The notes beneath the pieces were generated by a model, which did not search any database, had not been told where the DNA came from, and saw only the letters and a program-made list of their open reading frames with translations. The translations under genes and the position numbers were made by a program. A stretch of 64,000 bases of DNA, from assembly GCF_003963535.1 (NCBI RefSeq), contig NZ_CP034539.1, positions 186,001 to 250,000 of the forward strand, given 5' to 3'. The stretch is from Streptomyces cyaneochromogenes. GTDB taxonomy: Bacteria; Actinomycetota; Actinomycetes; Streptomycetales; Streptomycetaceae. Shown here piece by piece: positions 42,051 through 51,449 of this stretch (positions are counted from its first letter, which is position 1; every line of letters begins with the position of its first letter).

Positions 42051-42752
42051 TCAGTCTCCGTCGCCGGTCTCCTCCACGGGCGGCATGAACGCCCGCAGCC
42101 ACCGCTCCGTCTGCGCGACATGCGACTGGGCCGCCCCGGCCGCCGCCACCGGGTCGCGGTCGGCGATGGCAGTGGCCAGGACGCGGTGGTCGTCGTCGCT
42201 CTTCCTGCGCAGGTCAGGCCCCTCGGGCAGGGTGAAGACCTGGTACTTGCGGGAGCGGGCGCGGAAGACCGCCAGGAGGGTGGCCAGGGTGGGGTTGCCG
42301 CCGACGCGGGCGATCTCCGCGTGGAAGCGGTGGTCGAGTTCGGAGGCCTCGGTGGGGTCGCTCGTCGCCTCCATGTCCTCGATCAGCGAGAAGAGCGTGC
42401 GCACGGTCTCCGGTGTGCAGCGCGCCGCCGCCTGGGCGGCCACGTGGGCCTCCAGGACGCGCCGGATCTCGTAGACCTCCAACAGGCCCGAGAGCGGCAG
42501 GAGTTCGAGGGTCAAGGAGAGGCTGCCGATCACGTCCTCGGGCCTCAGCTGTGAGACGTAGGTGCCCGAGCCGTGCCGCGGCTCGATGACGCCCAGGGCG
42601 GCGAGCATCCGCACGGCCTCACGCAGCGAACCGCGCGAGACCCCCAGCTCCTCACAGAGCTCCCCCTCGGGCGGAATGCGCTCGCCCGGACCGAGGCGTC
42701 CCGTACCGATCATGTGCCGTAGGCCGTGGAACGCCTTCTCGACTGCGGACAT
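42051..42752 (-). CDS. GntR-family regulator, FadR/FCD subgroup
   Basis: 233 residues from ATG 42752 (AAGAGGGGA upstream). Winged helix-turn-helix: LRHMIGTGRLGPGERIPPEG, ELCEELGVSRGSLREAVRML, GVIEPRHGSGTYV. The FCD ligand domain has EIRRVLEAHVAAQAA, ELDHRFHAEIARVGGNP and DDDHRVLATAIADRD, with Asp/His residues that typically bind a metal and an organic acid. It is divergent from the aminotransferase/ABC operon. A perfect 10-bp inverted repeat at 42848-42868 between the two is its likely operator. Confidence 0.9.
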   Translation of the reverse strand: MSAVEKAFHGLRHMIGTGRLGPGERIPPEGELCEELGVSRGSLREAVRMLAALGVIEPRHGSGTYVSQLRPEDVIGSLSLTLELLPLSGLLEVYEIRRVLEAHVAAQAAARCTPETVRTLFSLIEDMEATSDPTEASELDHRFHAEIARVGGNPTLATLLAVFRARSRKYQVFTLPEGPDLRRKSDDDHRVLATAIADRDPVAAAGAAQSHVAQTERWLRAFMPPVEETGDGD

Positions 42753-42847
42753 CCGTCCCCTCTTCCTCCCCTGACGGGCCGGCGAATCATGCCGCCGTCC
42801 CTCGGAGCACTGTAGCGAGTCTCCGATGTGTCGGATGCATGCCACTC

Positions 42848-42868
42848 GAAAGTCATCTGATGACTTTC
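42848..42868. promoter_or_regulatory. Perfect palindrome, probable GntR operator
   Basis: Arms GAAAGTCATC and GATGACTTTC, separated by a single T, give a perfect 21-bp dyad. Its GTCATC-N-GATGAC core fits FadR-type GntR sites. It lies 96 bases before the GntR start and about 113 before the aminotransferase start, so it could control both. A half-site (GAGTCATC) occurs at about 42911. Confidence 0.75.
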
Positions 42869-42980
42869 ACTGTACGACCCTTGTTCCCGCCGATAAAGGT
42901 GGTGCAGGATGCCGAGTCATCAAACGTGTTCGGCGGAGTCCGGCCTTCCGTGAACCCGCCCTGCCCAGATGTGGAGTCCT

Positions 42981-44201
42981 GTGAGCGAGACCGAGGTGAC
43001 CACCGCACCGCGCCCTCTGCTGCTGGCGGACGGCCGGCCCGCCGACCGGGCGTGGTCGCTGGATCCTGCCCTCAAGCACCTCAACCACGGCTCCTTCGGG
43101 GCCGTTCCGCTGGTGGCTCAGGAGCGGCAGGAACTGCTGCGCGTGGAGATGGAACGCTCACCCGTGGTGTGGTTCCCGGCGCTCCCCCAGCGGCTCGCCG
43201 CGGCCCGTGTCGAGCTCGCCGACTTCCTGCGCGTCAGCGCCGGCGACCTCGCCCTGGTGCCGAACGCCAGCGCCGGCGCGAGTGTGGTCTACGCCGCCCT
43301 CACCCTGCGTCCCGGCGGGGAGATCGTCGTCACGGACCACGGGTACGGGGCTGTGACGATGGGTGCCGAGCGGCTGGCACGACGCTGGGGCGGCCAGGTC
43401 CGTACCGCCCGGGTGCCGCTGAACGCGGACGAGGACGCGGCGTACGAGGCGGTGGTCGCCGAACTCGGCGACGCCACCGAACTCGTCGTCGTCGACCAGA
43501 TCACCTCGGCGACCGCGCGCCGGCTGCCGGTGGAACGCATCGGGGCCGAGGCCCGCCGGCGCGGCATCCCCGTCCTCGTCGACGGCGCACACGCGCCCGG
43601 TCTGCTCGACGCGCCGCTCGCCGACGCCACCTACGACGTCTGGACCGGCAACCTGCACAAGTGGGGTTGCGCCCCGCGCGGCACGGCGGCCCTGGTGGCC
43701 CGCGGCCCGCTGCGCGACCGGCTCTACCCCCTCATCGACTCCTGGGCCGCGGCCGATCCCTACCCGGACCGCTTCGACCAGCAGGGCACGATCGACGCCA
43801 CGTCCTACCTGGCCGCGCCGACGTCCCTCGGCTTCATCGAGCGCACCTGGGGCTGGCCCGCCGCCCGCCGCTACATGGACGACCTGGCCGACTACGGTGC
43901 CTCGGTCATCGGCACCGCGGTCACCGGACTGACCGGCGCGGACAGCGCGGTCGACGTGGGCATGCCCGTCCCCGGCATGCGCCTGGTGCGCCTCCCGGAC
44001 GGACTCGCCGCCGACCGCCTCGAGGCCGACGCACTGCGCGACCGGGTGGCCCTCGAACTGGGCGTGGAGGCGGCCTTCACCAGCTTCGACGGCATCGGCT
44101 ACATGCGCCTGTCCGCCCACGTCTACAACACCGCCGACGACTACGAGTACTTCGCCGAGGAATGCGTCCCCGCCCTCGGCCGGTGGGCACGAGAAAACTG
44201 A
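42981..44201 (+). CDS. Class V aminotransferase-fold enzyme (isopenicillin-N-epimerase-like)
   Basis: 406 residues from GTG 42981; ATG 42969 is 12 bases upstream and cannot be excluded. PLP-binding lysine is in WTGNLHKWGCAPRGTAALV; the cofactor Asp/His region is PVLVDGAHAPGLLDAPLAD. The N-terminus LKHLNHGSFGAVPLVAQERQ and VPNASAGASVVYAALTL are typical of epimerase-like class V proteins, which also include cysteine desulfurases and lyases. It is the first gene of an operon with a binding protein and two permeases, so it probably processes the imported compound, perhaps an amino-containing substrate. The reaction is not determined. Confidence 0.85.
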   Translation: MSETEVTTAPRPLLLADGRPADRAWSLDPALKHLNHGSFGAVPLVAQERQELLRVEMERSPVVWFPALPQRLAAARVELADFLRVSAGDLALVPNASAGASVVYAALTLRPGGEIVVTDHGYGAVTMGAERLARRWGGQVRTARVPLNADEDAAYEAVVAELGDATELVVVDQITSATARRLPVERIGAEARRRGIPVLVDGAHAPGLLDAPLADATYDVWTGNLHKWGCAPRGTAALVARGPLRDRLYPLIDSWAAADPYPDRFDQQGTIDATSYLAAPTSLGFIERTWGWPAARRYMDDLADYGASVIGTAVTGLTGADSAVDVGMPVPGMRLVRLPDGLAADRLEADALRDRVALELGVEAAFTSFDGIGYMRLSAHVYNTADDYEYFAEECVPALGRWAREN

Positions 44202-44218
44202 AGGAAGAGGTCAGCACA

Positions 44219-45520
44219 ATGAGAAGAAGGACGGCAGCTCTCGCGCTCGGCACCGCCGCCGCGATGGTTCTGACCGGCTGTTCCACCATGAGCCCCGAGG
44301 CGAGCGGAACAGTCACCCTCAACATGGTGGAGAGCCTGACGAACCCGACCCGCACCGATCTGCTCAAGGACCTCATAGCCGACTTCGAGCAGCAGAACCC
44401 CAAGGTCAAGGTCAACCTGGTCTCCCCGCCCACCGAGCAGGCCGACCAGAAGCTCCAGCAGATGCTCCAGTCCGGCAGCGGGGTGGACGTCCTGGAGGTC
44501 CGCGACATCACCGTCGGGCCCTGGTCGAACAACGGCTGGCTCTACGACATGAAGAAGGACCTCGCCGGCTGGAAGGGCTGGGAGGCGATGACGGAGAACG
44601 CCGTCAACGCCTCGAAGGACGCCGAGGGCAAGACGTACTTCGTCCCGTACGGCTTCTACGGCCTCAGCCTCTTCTACCGCACCGACCTGATCAAGGAGGC
44701 CGGCTTCAGCAAGCCGCCGGCCACCTGGGCGGAGCTGGTGGAGCAGGCGTCCGCCGTCCACGACCCGGCCAAGCGTCGCTACGGCTACGCCTTCCGCGGC
44801 GGCGCCAACTCCAACAGCAACGCCACCGCGGCAATCGAGGCCTACCTCGCCGACCAGGTCGACCCGGCGAACGGCTTCAAGCTCAAGGACGGCCGTACGA
44901 TCTTCGCCGCCCCCGAGGCGGAGGCAGCCATGAAGAACTACCTCAAGCTCTTCAAGCAGGCCTCCCCCAAGTCGTCCGTCGCCTGGGGCTACCCGGAGAT
45001 GGTCGAGGCGTTCTCCAACGGCTCGACGGCCTTCCTGCTCCAGGACCCCGAGGTGATCGCCACGGTCTCGGAGTCCAAGTCCATCTCGAAGGACCAGTGG
45101 GCCACCGCGCCGCTCGTGGCCGGGCCCGGCGGCAAGACCGTGCAGCCGCTGGCCACCGCCGGGTGGGGTGTCGCCCAGGGCAGCACGCACAAGGCCGAAG
45201 CGGTCAAGCTGGTCGAGTTCCTCTCCCAGGGCGAGGCGTCGACGACGTTCACCAAGAAGAACAGCCTGGTGCCCATCCTCAAGTCGGCGACCAGCGACCC
45301 CTTCTACAGGACCGGCCCCTGGTCGAGCTACGTGACGATGACCGAGCAGCCCGACAAGTACCTGGTTGTCACCCAGCCGCGCGGTGTCACCTGGTGGGCC
45401 GAGTGGCAGCAGAAGGCGGACGCCGACGTGCAGAAGCTGATCCTCGGCAAGACCACGCCCAAGGAGCTGGTCGCCGGCTGGGACGCGTACTGGACCGAGA
45501 AGTGGCAGCAGGAGCAGTAG
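44219..45520 (+). CDS. ABC sugar-type solute-binding lipoprotein
   Basis: 433 residues. The signal peptide MRRRTAALALGTAAAMVLTG is followed by C21 in the lipobox L-T-G-C. Mature family-1 binding protein features: LLKDLIADFEQQNPKVKVNL, GVDVLEVRDITVGPWSNNGW, YFVPYGFYGLSLFYRTDLIK, GGKTVQPLATAGWGVAQGST. ATG 44219 follows GAAGGAAGAGG, 17 bases after the aminotransferase stop. The ligand is unknown. Confidence 0.9.
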   Translation: MRRRTAALALGTAAAMVLTGCSTMSPEASGTVTLNMVESLTNPTRTDLLKDLIADFEQQNPKVKVNLVSPPTEQADQKLQQMLQSGSGVDVLEVRDITVGPWSNNGWLYDMKKDLAGWKGWEAMTENAVNASKDAEGKTYFVPYGFYGLSLFYRTDLIKEAGFSKPPATWAELVEQASAVHDPAKRRYGYAFRGGANSNSNATAAIEAYLADQVDPANGFKLKDGRTIFAAPEAEAAMKNYLKLFKQASPKSSVAWGYPEMVEAFSNGSTAFLLQDPEVIATVSESKSISKDQWATAPLVAGPGGKTVQPLATAGWGVAQGSTHKAEAVKLVEFLSQGEASTTFTKKNSLVPILKSATSDPFYRTGPWSSYVTMTEQPDKYLVVTQPRGVTWWAEWQQKADADVQKLILGKTTPKELVAGWDAYWTEKWQQEQ

Positions 45521-45522
45521 AC

Positions 45523-46503
45523 ATGTCCGTCACGTCCACAACGGCGACGAAGACGAAGACACCGGGCAGTGGGGAGACCTCGCACAAGCGGGGTCTCCCC
45601 CGCGGGGGCAGGCGACGGGAGTTCACCACCCGGCGCGGTCTTCAGATCGCCGCGTTCATGGCGCCGGCCGCGGTCTTCGTGGCGGTCTTCACGTACTACC
45701 CCATGATCGCGGGCGGCCAGATGGCCTTCCGCAACTGGAAGTTGACCGACCTGACCGACACGTCCTGGGTCGGCCTGAAGAACTTCCGCGACGTCTTCGC
45801 TGACCCGGCCTGGGGCACGGTACTCGGCAACAGTGCGATCTGGGTGTTCGGTTCGATCGTGCCCCAGTTGGTCATCGGCTTCGCGCTCGCGCTGTGGCTG
45901 CGCCGCCGCTTCCGCTTCCGCGGCCTCTACCAGGCGCTGATCTTCTTCCCCTGGGCGATCTCCGGTTTTCTCATCGGCATCCTCTTCCGCTGGCTGTTCA
46001 ACAGCGAGTTCGGTGTCGTAAACGACCTGCTCCAGAAGGCCGGCCTGATCGACGAGCCGGTCGCCTGGCTGGCGGATCCGAAGACGGCGATGGTGGCCGT
46101 GCTCATCGCCAACATCTGGTACGGCGTCACCTTCTTCGCGATCATGATCCTGGCCGCGCTCCAGTCGATCCCCGACGAGCTCTACGAGGCGGCGGCCCTG
46201 GACGGCGCGAGCAAGGCACGCACGCTCTTCCAGATCACCATCCCGTACATCCGCACCACGCTGGCGCTGACCGTGCTGCTGCGGGTGATCTGGATCTTCA
46301 ACTTCCCCGACCTGATCTTCGGCATGACCGGCGGCGGGCCGAACAACGAGACGCACATCGTGACCACCTGGATGATCAAGATCACTCAGCAGGGCGACTA
46401 CGGCAGGGCCTCCGCGCTCGGCCTCCTCGTGGTGGCCGCGCTGCTGGTGTTCGCGGTGTTCTTCCTCATGGCCACGCGCGAGAAGAAAGGAGCGAGGCGA
46501 TGA
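45523..46503 (+). CDS. ABC sugar-type permease 1
   Basis: 326 residues; starts two bases after the stop of the binding protein. About 35 polar, basic N-terminal residues precede six membrane helices beginning GLQIAAFMAPAAVFVAVFTY. The EAA loop is ELYEAAALDGASKARTLFQI. MalF/UgpA type. Its stop overlaps the next start. Confidence 0.9.
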   Translation: MSVTSTTATKTKTPGSGETSHKRGLPRGGRRREFTTRRGLQIAAFMAPAAVFVAVFTYYPMIAGGQMAFRNWKLTDLTDTSWVGLKNFRDVFADPAWGTVLGNSAIWVFGSIVPQLVIGFALALWLRRRFRFRGLYQALIFFPWAISGFLIGILFRWLFNSEFGVVNDLLQKAGLIDEPVAWLADPKTAMVAVLIANIWYGVTFFAIMILAALQSIPDELYEAAALDGASKARTLFQITIPYIRTTLALTVLLRVIWIFNFPDLIFGMTGGGPNNETHIVTTWMIKITQQGDYGRASALGLLVVAALLVFAVFFLMATREKKGARR

Positions 46504-47336
46504 TCGGCAAGGAGACCACGGTCGGCCGGGTGGTCAAGTTCACCTTCCTCGGCGTGTGGCTGCTCTTCACCGTCTTCCCCCTCTACTGGATCACCGTCAC
46601 CTCGCTCAAGGCGCCCGGCGACATCTTCCAGTTCCCGCTCGCCTACTGGCCCGAGCGGTTCTCCCTGGAGAACTACAGCGGCCTGTTCGGCACGGCCGAC
46701 TTCGGGACCTACCTCACCAACAGCCTCATCGTCTCCACCGTCGCCGGTGCGACGGCCACGGCCATCTCGATGCTCTCGGCATACGTGCTGGCCCGGTTCG
46801 AGTTCCGCACCAAGTCCGCCCTGCTGATGGCCGCGCTGGTCACCCAGATGATCCCGTCGTTCATCGCGCTGGGACCGCTCTACCTGCTGATGACGGACCT
46901 GAAGCTGGTCGACAACCGCCTCGGCCTGATCCTCGTCTACATCGCGGTGTGCATCCCTTTCTGCACGGTGATGCTGCGCGGCTTCTTCGAGAACATCCCG
47001 GACGCGCTGGAGGAGGCCGCCATGATCGACGGACTGTCCCGGTTCGGGGCGCTGTTCCGGGTGCTGCTGCCGGTGATGCGTCCAGGGATCGTGGCCGCGT
47101 TCATCTTCAACTTCGTCAACTGCTGGAACGAACTGTTCCTCTCAGTGACGCTCATGAACAGCGACAGCAACAAGACCGTCCCCACGGCCCTGAACGGTTT
47201 CATTTCCAGCTTCAACATCGACTGGGGCTCGATGTCCGCGGCGGCCGTGCTCACCATCCTGCCCACCATGCTCCTGTTCGCCTTCGCCAGCCGCCACATC
47301 GTTCAAGGCCTCACGTCGGGGGCGGTGAAGGGCTGA
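46500..47336 (+). CDS. ABC sugar-type permease 2
   Basis: 278 residues, MalG/UgpE type; ATG 46500 overlaps the previous stop (ATGA). It has six membrane helices, and the EAA loop is ALEEAAMIDGLSRFGALFRV. The operon ends here without an ATPase. In Streptomyces such importers share a common ATPase (MsiK) encoded elsewhere, so this is normal. Confidence 0.9.
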   Translation: MIGKETTVGRVVKFTFLGVWLLFTVFPLYWITVTSLKAPGDIFQFPLAYWPERFSLENYSGLFGTADFGTYLTNSLIVSTVAGATATAISMLSAYVLARFEFRTKSALLMAALVTQMIPSFIALGPLYLLMTDLKLVDNRLGLILVYIAVCIPFCTVMLRGFFENIPDALEEAAMIDGLSRFGALFRVLLPVMRPGIVAAFIFNFVNCWNELFLSVTLMNSDSNKTVPTALNGFISSFNIDWGSMSAAAVLTILPTMLLFAFASRHIVQGLTSGAVKG

Positions 47337-47589
47337 CAGGGCAGGCGGACCACGCCGCCGCACGTCAAGTCCTCGGCACCACCGTGCTGGTGAGCGAGAG
47401 GCCGAAGAGCGCGGGCAGGGTGGACTCGACGGAGCAGACGCGCTGCACGCGGACATCGGCGCCCACCGCGGCCCCTCTACGCACTGATACTTCTTCATCG
47501 GCTTGGAGTTCGTCATGAGCACCGCATCCGCTGCGGCCCTCGAACCCGACGGTGCGGCCAGCACGGCCAGGGTGCGTCCACGACGCGGA

Positions 47590-48186
47590 TCAGCGGGCGA
47601 TCGAGATCGCGAAGGGCGCGAATCCGCTGGACCGGATCACGTGCGGTACGAACAGGATCGCGGCCTCCGTGGCGCGGGCGGTCTGGATCCCGCCGAGATC
47701 AGTGATCCACTCCTTGCGCCAGCCGAGGTTGATGAGCAGTTCACGGACGGTCTGCTTGGCCTGCGGGTCCTCGCCGGAGAGGAAGACGTCGGGCGCCTGG
47801 GTGAGCGTGGCCGGCGCGGTCATCACCGAGAAGAGCATGGTGTTGAGTGTCTTGACGACGCGCGTTTCGGGGAGCGCTTCCTGGAGTTGCTCGGCGAGGC
47901 TCGAGCCTGGGTAGATCAGGTCGGCGGGCAGTCCGTCCGGTCCGTCGAGGGTGGCGTTGGAGACGTCGACGAGGATCTTGTCGCGCAGTTCCTCGCGCAG
48001 GGCGACGAGCCGGTCCAGCGAGCCGGCGCCCGGGGTGGCGTTGATGACGATCTGGGCTGTCCGGGCAGCGTCGGCGGCGGCGCCTGGCGCGCGGTCCGCC
48101 ACGGTCACCTCATGCCCTGCCCGGGTGAGGGCGGTGGCCAGGTTGCCGCCGACGCGGCCGTTTCCGAGTACTGCGATCGCGGTCAT
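47590..48186 (-). CDS. NADP/F420-type oxidoreductase (FNO-like Rossmann protein)
   Basis: 198 residues from ATG 48186, with GAAAGGA upstream. The N-terminus TAIAVLGNGRVGGNLATALT and AGHEVTVADRAP is the Rossmann loop of the F420-dependent NADP reductase family. IVINATPGAGSLDRLVALRE, KILVDVSNATLDGPDG and TRVVKTLNTMLFSVMTAP follow the family pattern. It lies 41 bases downstream of the IMPase-like gene and is probably co-transcribed. F420 dependence cannot be proven from sequence; it may use NADPH alone. Confidence 0.85.
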   Translation of the reverse strand: MTAIAVLGNGRVGGNLATALTRAGHEVTVADRAPGAAADAARTAQIVINATPGAGSLDRLVALREELRDKILVDVSNATLDGPDGLPADLIYPGSSLAEQLQEALPETRVVKTLNTMLFSVMTAPATLTQAPDVFLSGEDPQAKQTVRELLINLGWRKEWITDLGGIQTARATEAAILFVPHVIRSSGFAPFAISIAR

Positions 48187-48227
48187 GATGATCCGGTCCT
48201 TTCGTGCGTGCAGGTGGTGGTGCGCGG

Positions 48228-49046
48228 TCAGCGTGAGAGCGTGGCGACGGCCTCGGCGTGGACGCCGGGCGCGGCGGCCAGGAAGCTCTCGCTCTGCGGG
48301 GTCCAGGGGCGGCCCTCGGCGTCGGAGATGTGTCCGCCGGCCTCGGTGACGAGCAGCGCCCCGGGCAGCAGGTCCGCGCGGGCGCCTGCGAACTGCCAGA
48401 AGGCGTCGATCCGGCCGGCGGCCACGTTCAGCAGGTGCAGGGTCGCGGGCACGGCGGTGCGGACGACGAGCGCGTCGAAGAGCATGGCGGTGATCGAGGA
48501 GCCGACGCGCCGCACGACCTTCTCGTCTTCGTCCGGCCGGGCCTGGCTGGTGGCCACGATGCTCAGGCCGAGGTCCGCGGTCGGGGAGACGTGCAGCGGC
48601 CGGCCGTCGAGGTAGGCACCGGCGCCGGTGAGCGCGGTGTAGGTCTCGCCGGTCAACGGCAGGTGGACCGCGGTGAGCACCGGCTGGTTCTCACGCACGA
48701 GGGTGGCGGTCACCGCCCACTCCGGCAGGGCGTGCAGGTGGTTGACGTTGCCTTCGGCCGGATCCACGACCCACCATTCGCCGGGCGGCAGCGCCCCGCC
48801 GTCCAGTTCGTCCTCCACCCAGCCGGCGTCCGGACGCAGGCGCGTGAGGCGGGGGCGCAGGATGTCGAGGGCCGTGTCGTCGTTGGCGGCGAGCGCGCGC
48901 ATCAGCTCTTCGCGGGTCTGGTAGCGGATCACCTCGCCGAAGCGCTCGCGCAGCACCGAACCGGCCGCGCGCACGGCGATCTCGGTCTGGGCGAGCAGGT
49001 CGGCGTCGGAGGCGGGGACGTCGGTGGTCTGAAGCGTTTCGGGCAT
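48228..49046 (-). CDS. Inositol-monophosphatase-fold protein with altered metal site
   Basis: 272 residues from ATG 49046 after AAGGGAG. The fold is recognisable (LLAQTEIAVRAAGSVLRERF, GAYLDGRPLHVSPTADLGLS, RIDAFWQFAGARADLLPGAL-LVTEAGG). The signature D-P-I-D-G-T-x-N-F is changed to D-P-A-E-G-N-V-N-H, and the usual W-D-x-A-A-G becomes A-R-A-D-L-L-P-G. The first acidic pair may also be moved (WVEDELDG). The protein may hydrolyse a different phosphate ester or have lost activity. It forms a two-gene operon with the FNO-like gene and is divergent from a LysR regulator. Confidence 0.8.
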   Translation of the reverse strand: MPETLQTTDVPASDADLLAQTEIAVRAAGSVLRERFGEVIRYQTREELMRALAANDDTALDILRPRLTRLRPDAGWVEDELDGGALPPGEWWVVDPAEGNVNHLHALPEWAVTATLVRENQPVLTAVHLPLTGETYTALTGAGAYLDGRPLHVSPTADLGLSIVATSQARPDEDEKVVRRVGSSITAMLFDALVVRTAVPATLHLLNVAAGRIDAFWQFAGARADLLPGALLVTEAGGHISDAEGRPWTPQSESFLAAAPGVHAEAVATLSR

Positions 49047-49183
49047 GGTGAACTCCCTTTTGAGAAGGAGGTGATGGGGCCGTTCGGGCCGAACTGTGCG
49101 CTCTGTTCAGCGCTCTGGTCTCGAAGGTATAGAGCACCTTGATTAACTTCAAATGCATGTAAAGCACGGCTAGGATTACTCAC

Positions 49184-50089
49184 ATGCAATTGGATTTGAA
49201 CCTGCTCGCCGCGCTCGACGCGCTGCTGGAGGAGGGAAGTGTGGCCGGGGCGGCCGCGCGCCTGCACGTCACCGCCCCCGCGATGAGCCGGAGTCTGGGC
49301 CGGATCCGGCGCACGACCGGGGATCAGATCCTGGTGCGCACCGGTCGCACGATGACCCCGACGCCGTATGCGATCGCCGTCCGGGAACAGGTGCACGAGC
49401 TGCTGCACCAGGTCCAGGGGGTGCTGGCACCGAGCCGTGAACTCGATCTGGCGACGTTGGAGCGCACTTTCACACTCCGCTGGCACGATTCCCTGGTCGC
49501 CCTGAGCGGACCCGCACTGCTCGCGGCCGTGCGCGGGCAGGCGCCGGGCGTGCGCTTGCGCTTCGTCGCGGAATCGAGCATCGACACCCCCGAGTTGCGG
49601 CGCGGCGAGGTCGATCTGGAGGCGAACGCCAACCGCCCGAGCGCACCGGACATCCGGGCCGAGAACGTGGGCGAGACCCGCCTCGTCATCGTCGTGAGGC
49701 AGGGGCACCCCCTCACCCGCGTCGGGACGGTCACCGCAAAGCAGTACGCCGCCGCTGAGCACGTCACCGTCTCGCGACGTGGCAACCTCAGCAATGCCCT
49801 CGACGACGCCCTCGCGCGGCTCGGCCTCACCCGCCGCGTGGTGGCGACCGCGCCCACGGAAGCGGCCGCGCTGGAGTTCGCGCGCGGCTCCGATCTCCTG
49901 ATCAGCGTCCCCGAAGCCACCACGCGGTCAGCGGTCGCCGACCTCGGCCTGGTCGTGCTCCCGCTCCCGCTCGAACTGCCGTCGGCACCGATATACCTGT
50001 CGTGGCATCAGCGCTACGACACCGACCACGCCCACGCCTGGCTGCGCGGGCTGGCGCGCACCGCGCTGGCCATGAACGGAGCGTCGTAG
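49184..50089 (+). CDS. LysR-family transcriptional regulator
   Basis: 301 residues from ATG 49184. Winged helix-turn-helix: LNLLAALDALLEEGSVAGAA, ARLHVTAPAMSRSLGRIRRT. The ligand domain has RRGEVDLEANANRPSAPDIR and a hinge typical of NodD/PcpR-like members. It diverges from the IMPase/FNO pair; the 137-bp gap contains the AT-rich stretch TTGATTAACTTCAAATGCAT near 49140, a likely promoter/operator. Probably autoregulated and controlling that pair. Confidence 0.9.
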   Translation: MQLDLNLLAALDALLEEGSVAGAAARLHVTAPAMSRSLGRIRRTTGDQILVRTGRTMTPTPYAIAVREQVHELLHQVQGVLAPSRELDLATLERTFTLRWHDSLVALSGPALLAAVRGQAPGVRLRFVAESSIDTPELRRGEVDLEANANRPSAPDIRAENVGETRLVIVVRQGHPLTRVGTVTAKQYAAAEHVTVSRRGNLSNALDDALARLGLTRRVVATAPTEAAALEFARGSDLLISVPEATTRSAVADLGLVVLPLPLELPSAPIYLSWHQRYDTDHAHAWLRGLARTALAMNGAS

Positions 50090-50170
50090 TCGTCGCCGTC
50101 CGGCCGCTTCGCCCTTGACGTCCCCGCGAGCACCTTGATGCCGCACGGTCGGCCGCTGTGCGCACCCGCA

Positions 50171-50328
50171 TCAGATCACCAGCCCTCCCCCGGCGGGGGG
50201 GCGTACACGACCAACCTGAACACGGCCGCGGAGCCCGAGTTCGCCGAGAATGCAGGACACGAACGTCTTGACGGTCTCCTGCCTGCTGACGTTGAAGCAG
50301 ATCGCCGCCGCCTGCTGGGGTTTGGCTG
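50171..50328 (-). pseudogene. LuxR-type helix-turn-helix fragment of a response regulator
   Basis: Minus-strand frame reads AAAICFNVSRQETVKTFVSC, ILGELGLRGRVQVGRV and stops at 50171. This is a worn copy of the NarL/FixJ recognition helix region (V-S-x-x-T-V-K-T-H-V-x-x-I-L-x-K-L-x-L-R-x-R-x-Q). No receiver domain is present; upstream the frame enters the neighbouring oxidoreductase gene. Confidence 0.55.
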
Positions 50329-51327
50329 TCACGAGACCACCGTCAGCACGATCTTGCCTTGGAGGTGGCCCTGCGCGGCTCGTCTGTGTGCGCTGCCCGC
50401 CTCGGGCAGCGGGTAGGTGCTGTCCAGCCCGACCTGGAGCTTGCCCTCGTCGAACAGGCGCCCGATCTCGGCGAGCTGGGGGCCGTTGGAACGCACCTGA
50501 ATGTTCGAGACTGTGATGCCCAGACTCGCCGTCTCTTCCGGGTCGTACTGGGCGAAGAACACCGGAAGCATGGTGCCGCCGCGCTTGAGCACGGTCAGGA
50601 AGCGTGAGCTGTCCGGGCCACCGACGGTGTCGATCACCAGGTCGACATCGCTGACCACGTCCGCGGCCTGCGTCCTGGTGTAGTCGATGAACTCATCGGC
50701 GCCGAGCTTGCGCAAGAACTGCTCGTGCCGACCCGAGGCCACCGCGATGACGTGTGCCCCCTTCCATTTCGCCAGCTGCACCGCGAAGTGGCCCACTCCA
50801 CCGGCGGCCCCGTTGACGAGCACGGTCATTCCTGGCGTGATCGGCACTGGCTGGTGTACCTGGCCGGTGAAAGGAGACGGCACGTCGTGGCCGAGATCAA
50901 CCAGGTACTGCCAGGCCGTAAGCACGGCCATCGGCGCCCCAGCCGCCTGCACGTGGTCGATACCGGCCGGCTTGTGAGCCAGGTCCGAAGCCGGCGCGGC
51001 CACGTACTCGGCGTATGTCCGGCCGTCGAATCCGGGGAACCGCAGCATGCCGAAGACCTCGTCGCCGACGGCGAACCCCAGCACGTCCGGAGCGACCGCC
51101 TGGACCACGCCCGACATGTCCGTTCCAGGGATCAGGGGGAACTCCAGCGCCGGCCTCATCTCGGCCGGCATGACCTTCATCCCCTCACGCAGGTACCAGT
51201 CCGGCGGGTTGATGCCCGCGGCGTGCACCCGGACGAGCACCTCGCCCGGGCCGATCTCGGGAACCGGCACCTCGTCGTACCGCAGAACTTCCGGCCCGCC
51301 CGCTTCATGGAACTGGATCGCCTTCAT
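50329..51327 (-). CDS. Quinone-oxidoreductase-type NADP-dependent dehydrogenase (MDR)
   Basis: 332 residues. MKAIQFHEAGGPEVLRYDEV is the typical N-terminus of zeta-crystallin-like reductases. VLVRVHAAGINPPDWYLREG, PLIPGTDMSGVVQAVAPDVL and the NADP loop VLVNGAAGGVGHFAVQLAK follow. No zinc-binding cysteines are present. It reduces quinones or enones with NADPH. It is divergent from a LysR regulator at 51450, which probably controls it. Confidence 0.92.
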   Translation of the reverse strand: MKAIQFHEAGGPEVLRYDEVPVPEIGPGEVLVRVHAAGINPPDWYLREGMKVMPAEMRPALEFPLIPGTDMSGVVQAVAPDVLGFAVGDEVFGMLRFPGFDGRTYAEYVAAPASDLAHKPAGIDHVQAAGAPMAVLTAWQYLVDLGHDVPSPFTGQVHQPVPITPGMTVLVNGAAGGVGHFAVQLAKWKGAHVIAVASGRHEQFLRKLGADEFIDYTRTQAADVVSDVDLVIDTVGGPDSSRFLTVLKRGGTMLPVFFAQYDPEETASLGITVSNIQVRSNGPQLAEIGRLFDEGKLQVGLDSTYPLPEAGSAHRRAAQGHLQGKIVLTVVS

Positions 51328-51449
51328 CGCGCCTGTCGCTTTCCTGGGGAAACGTTGCTCCTTCAGTCAAGGCCCGGGACGGCATGGCCGTCCAAGACCG
51401 GTTCGGCAACCTGATCATTCCGAAACGGCATGACGTCTACGCTGGAAGG

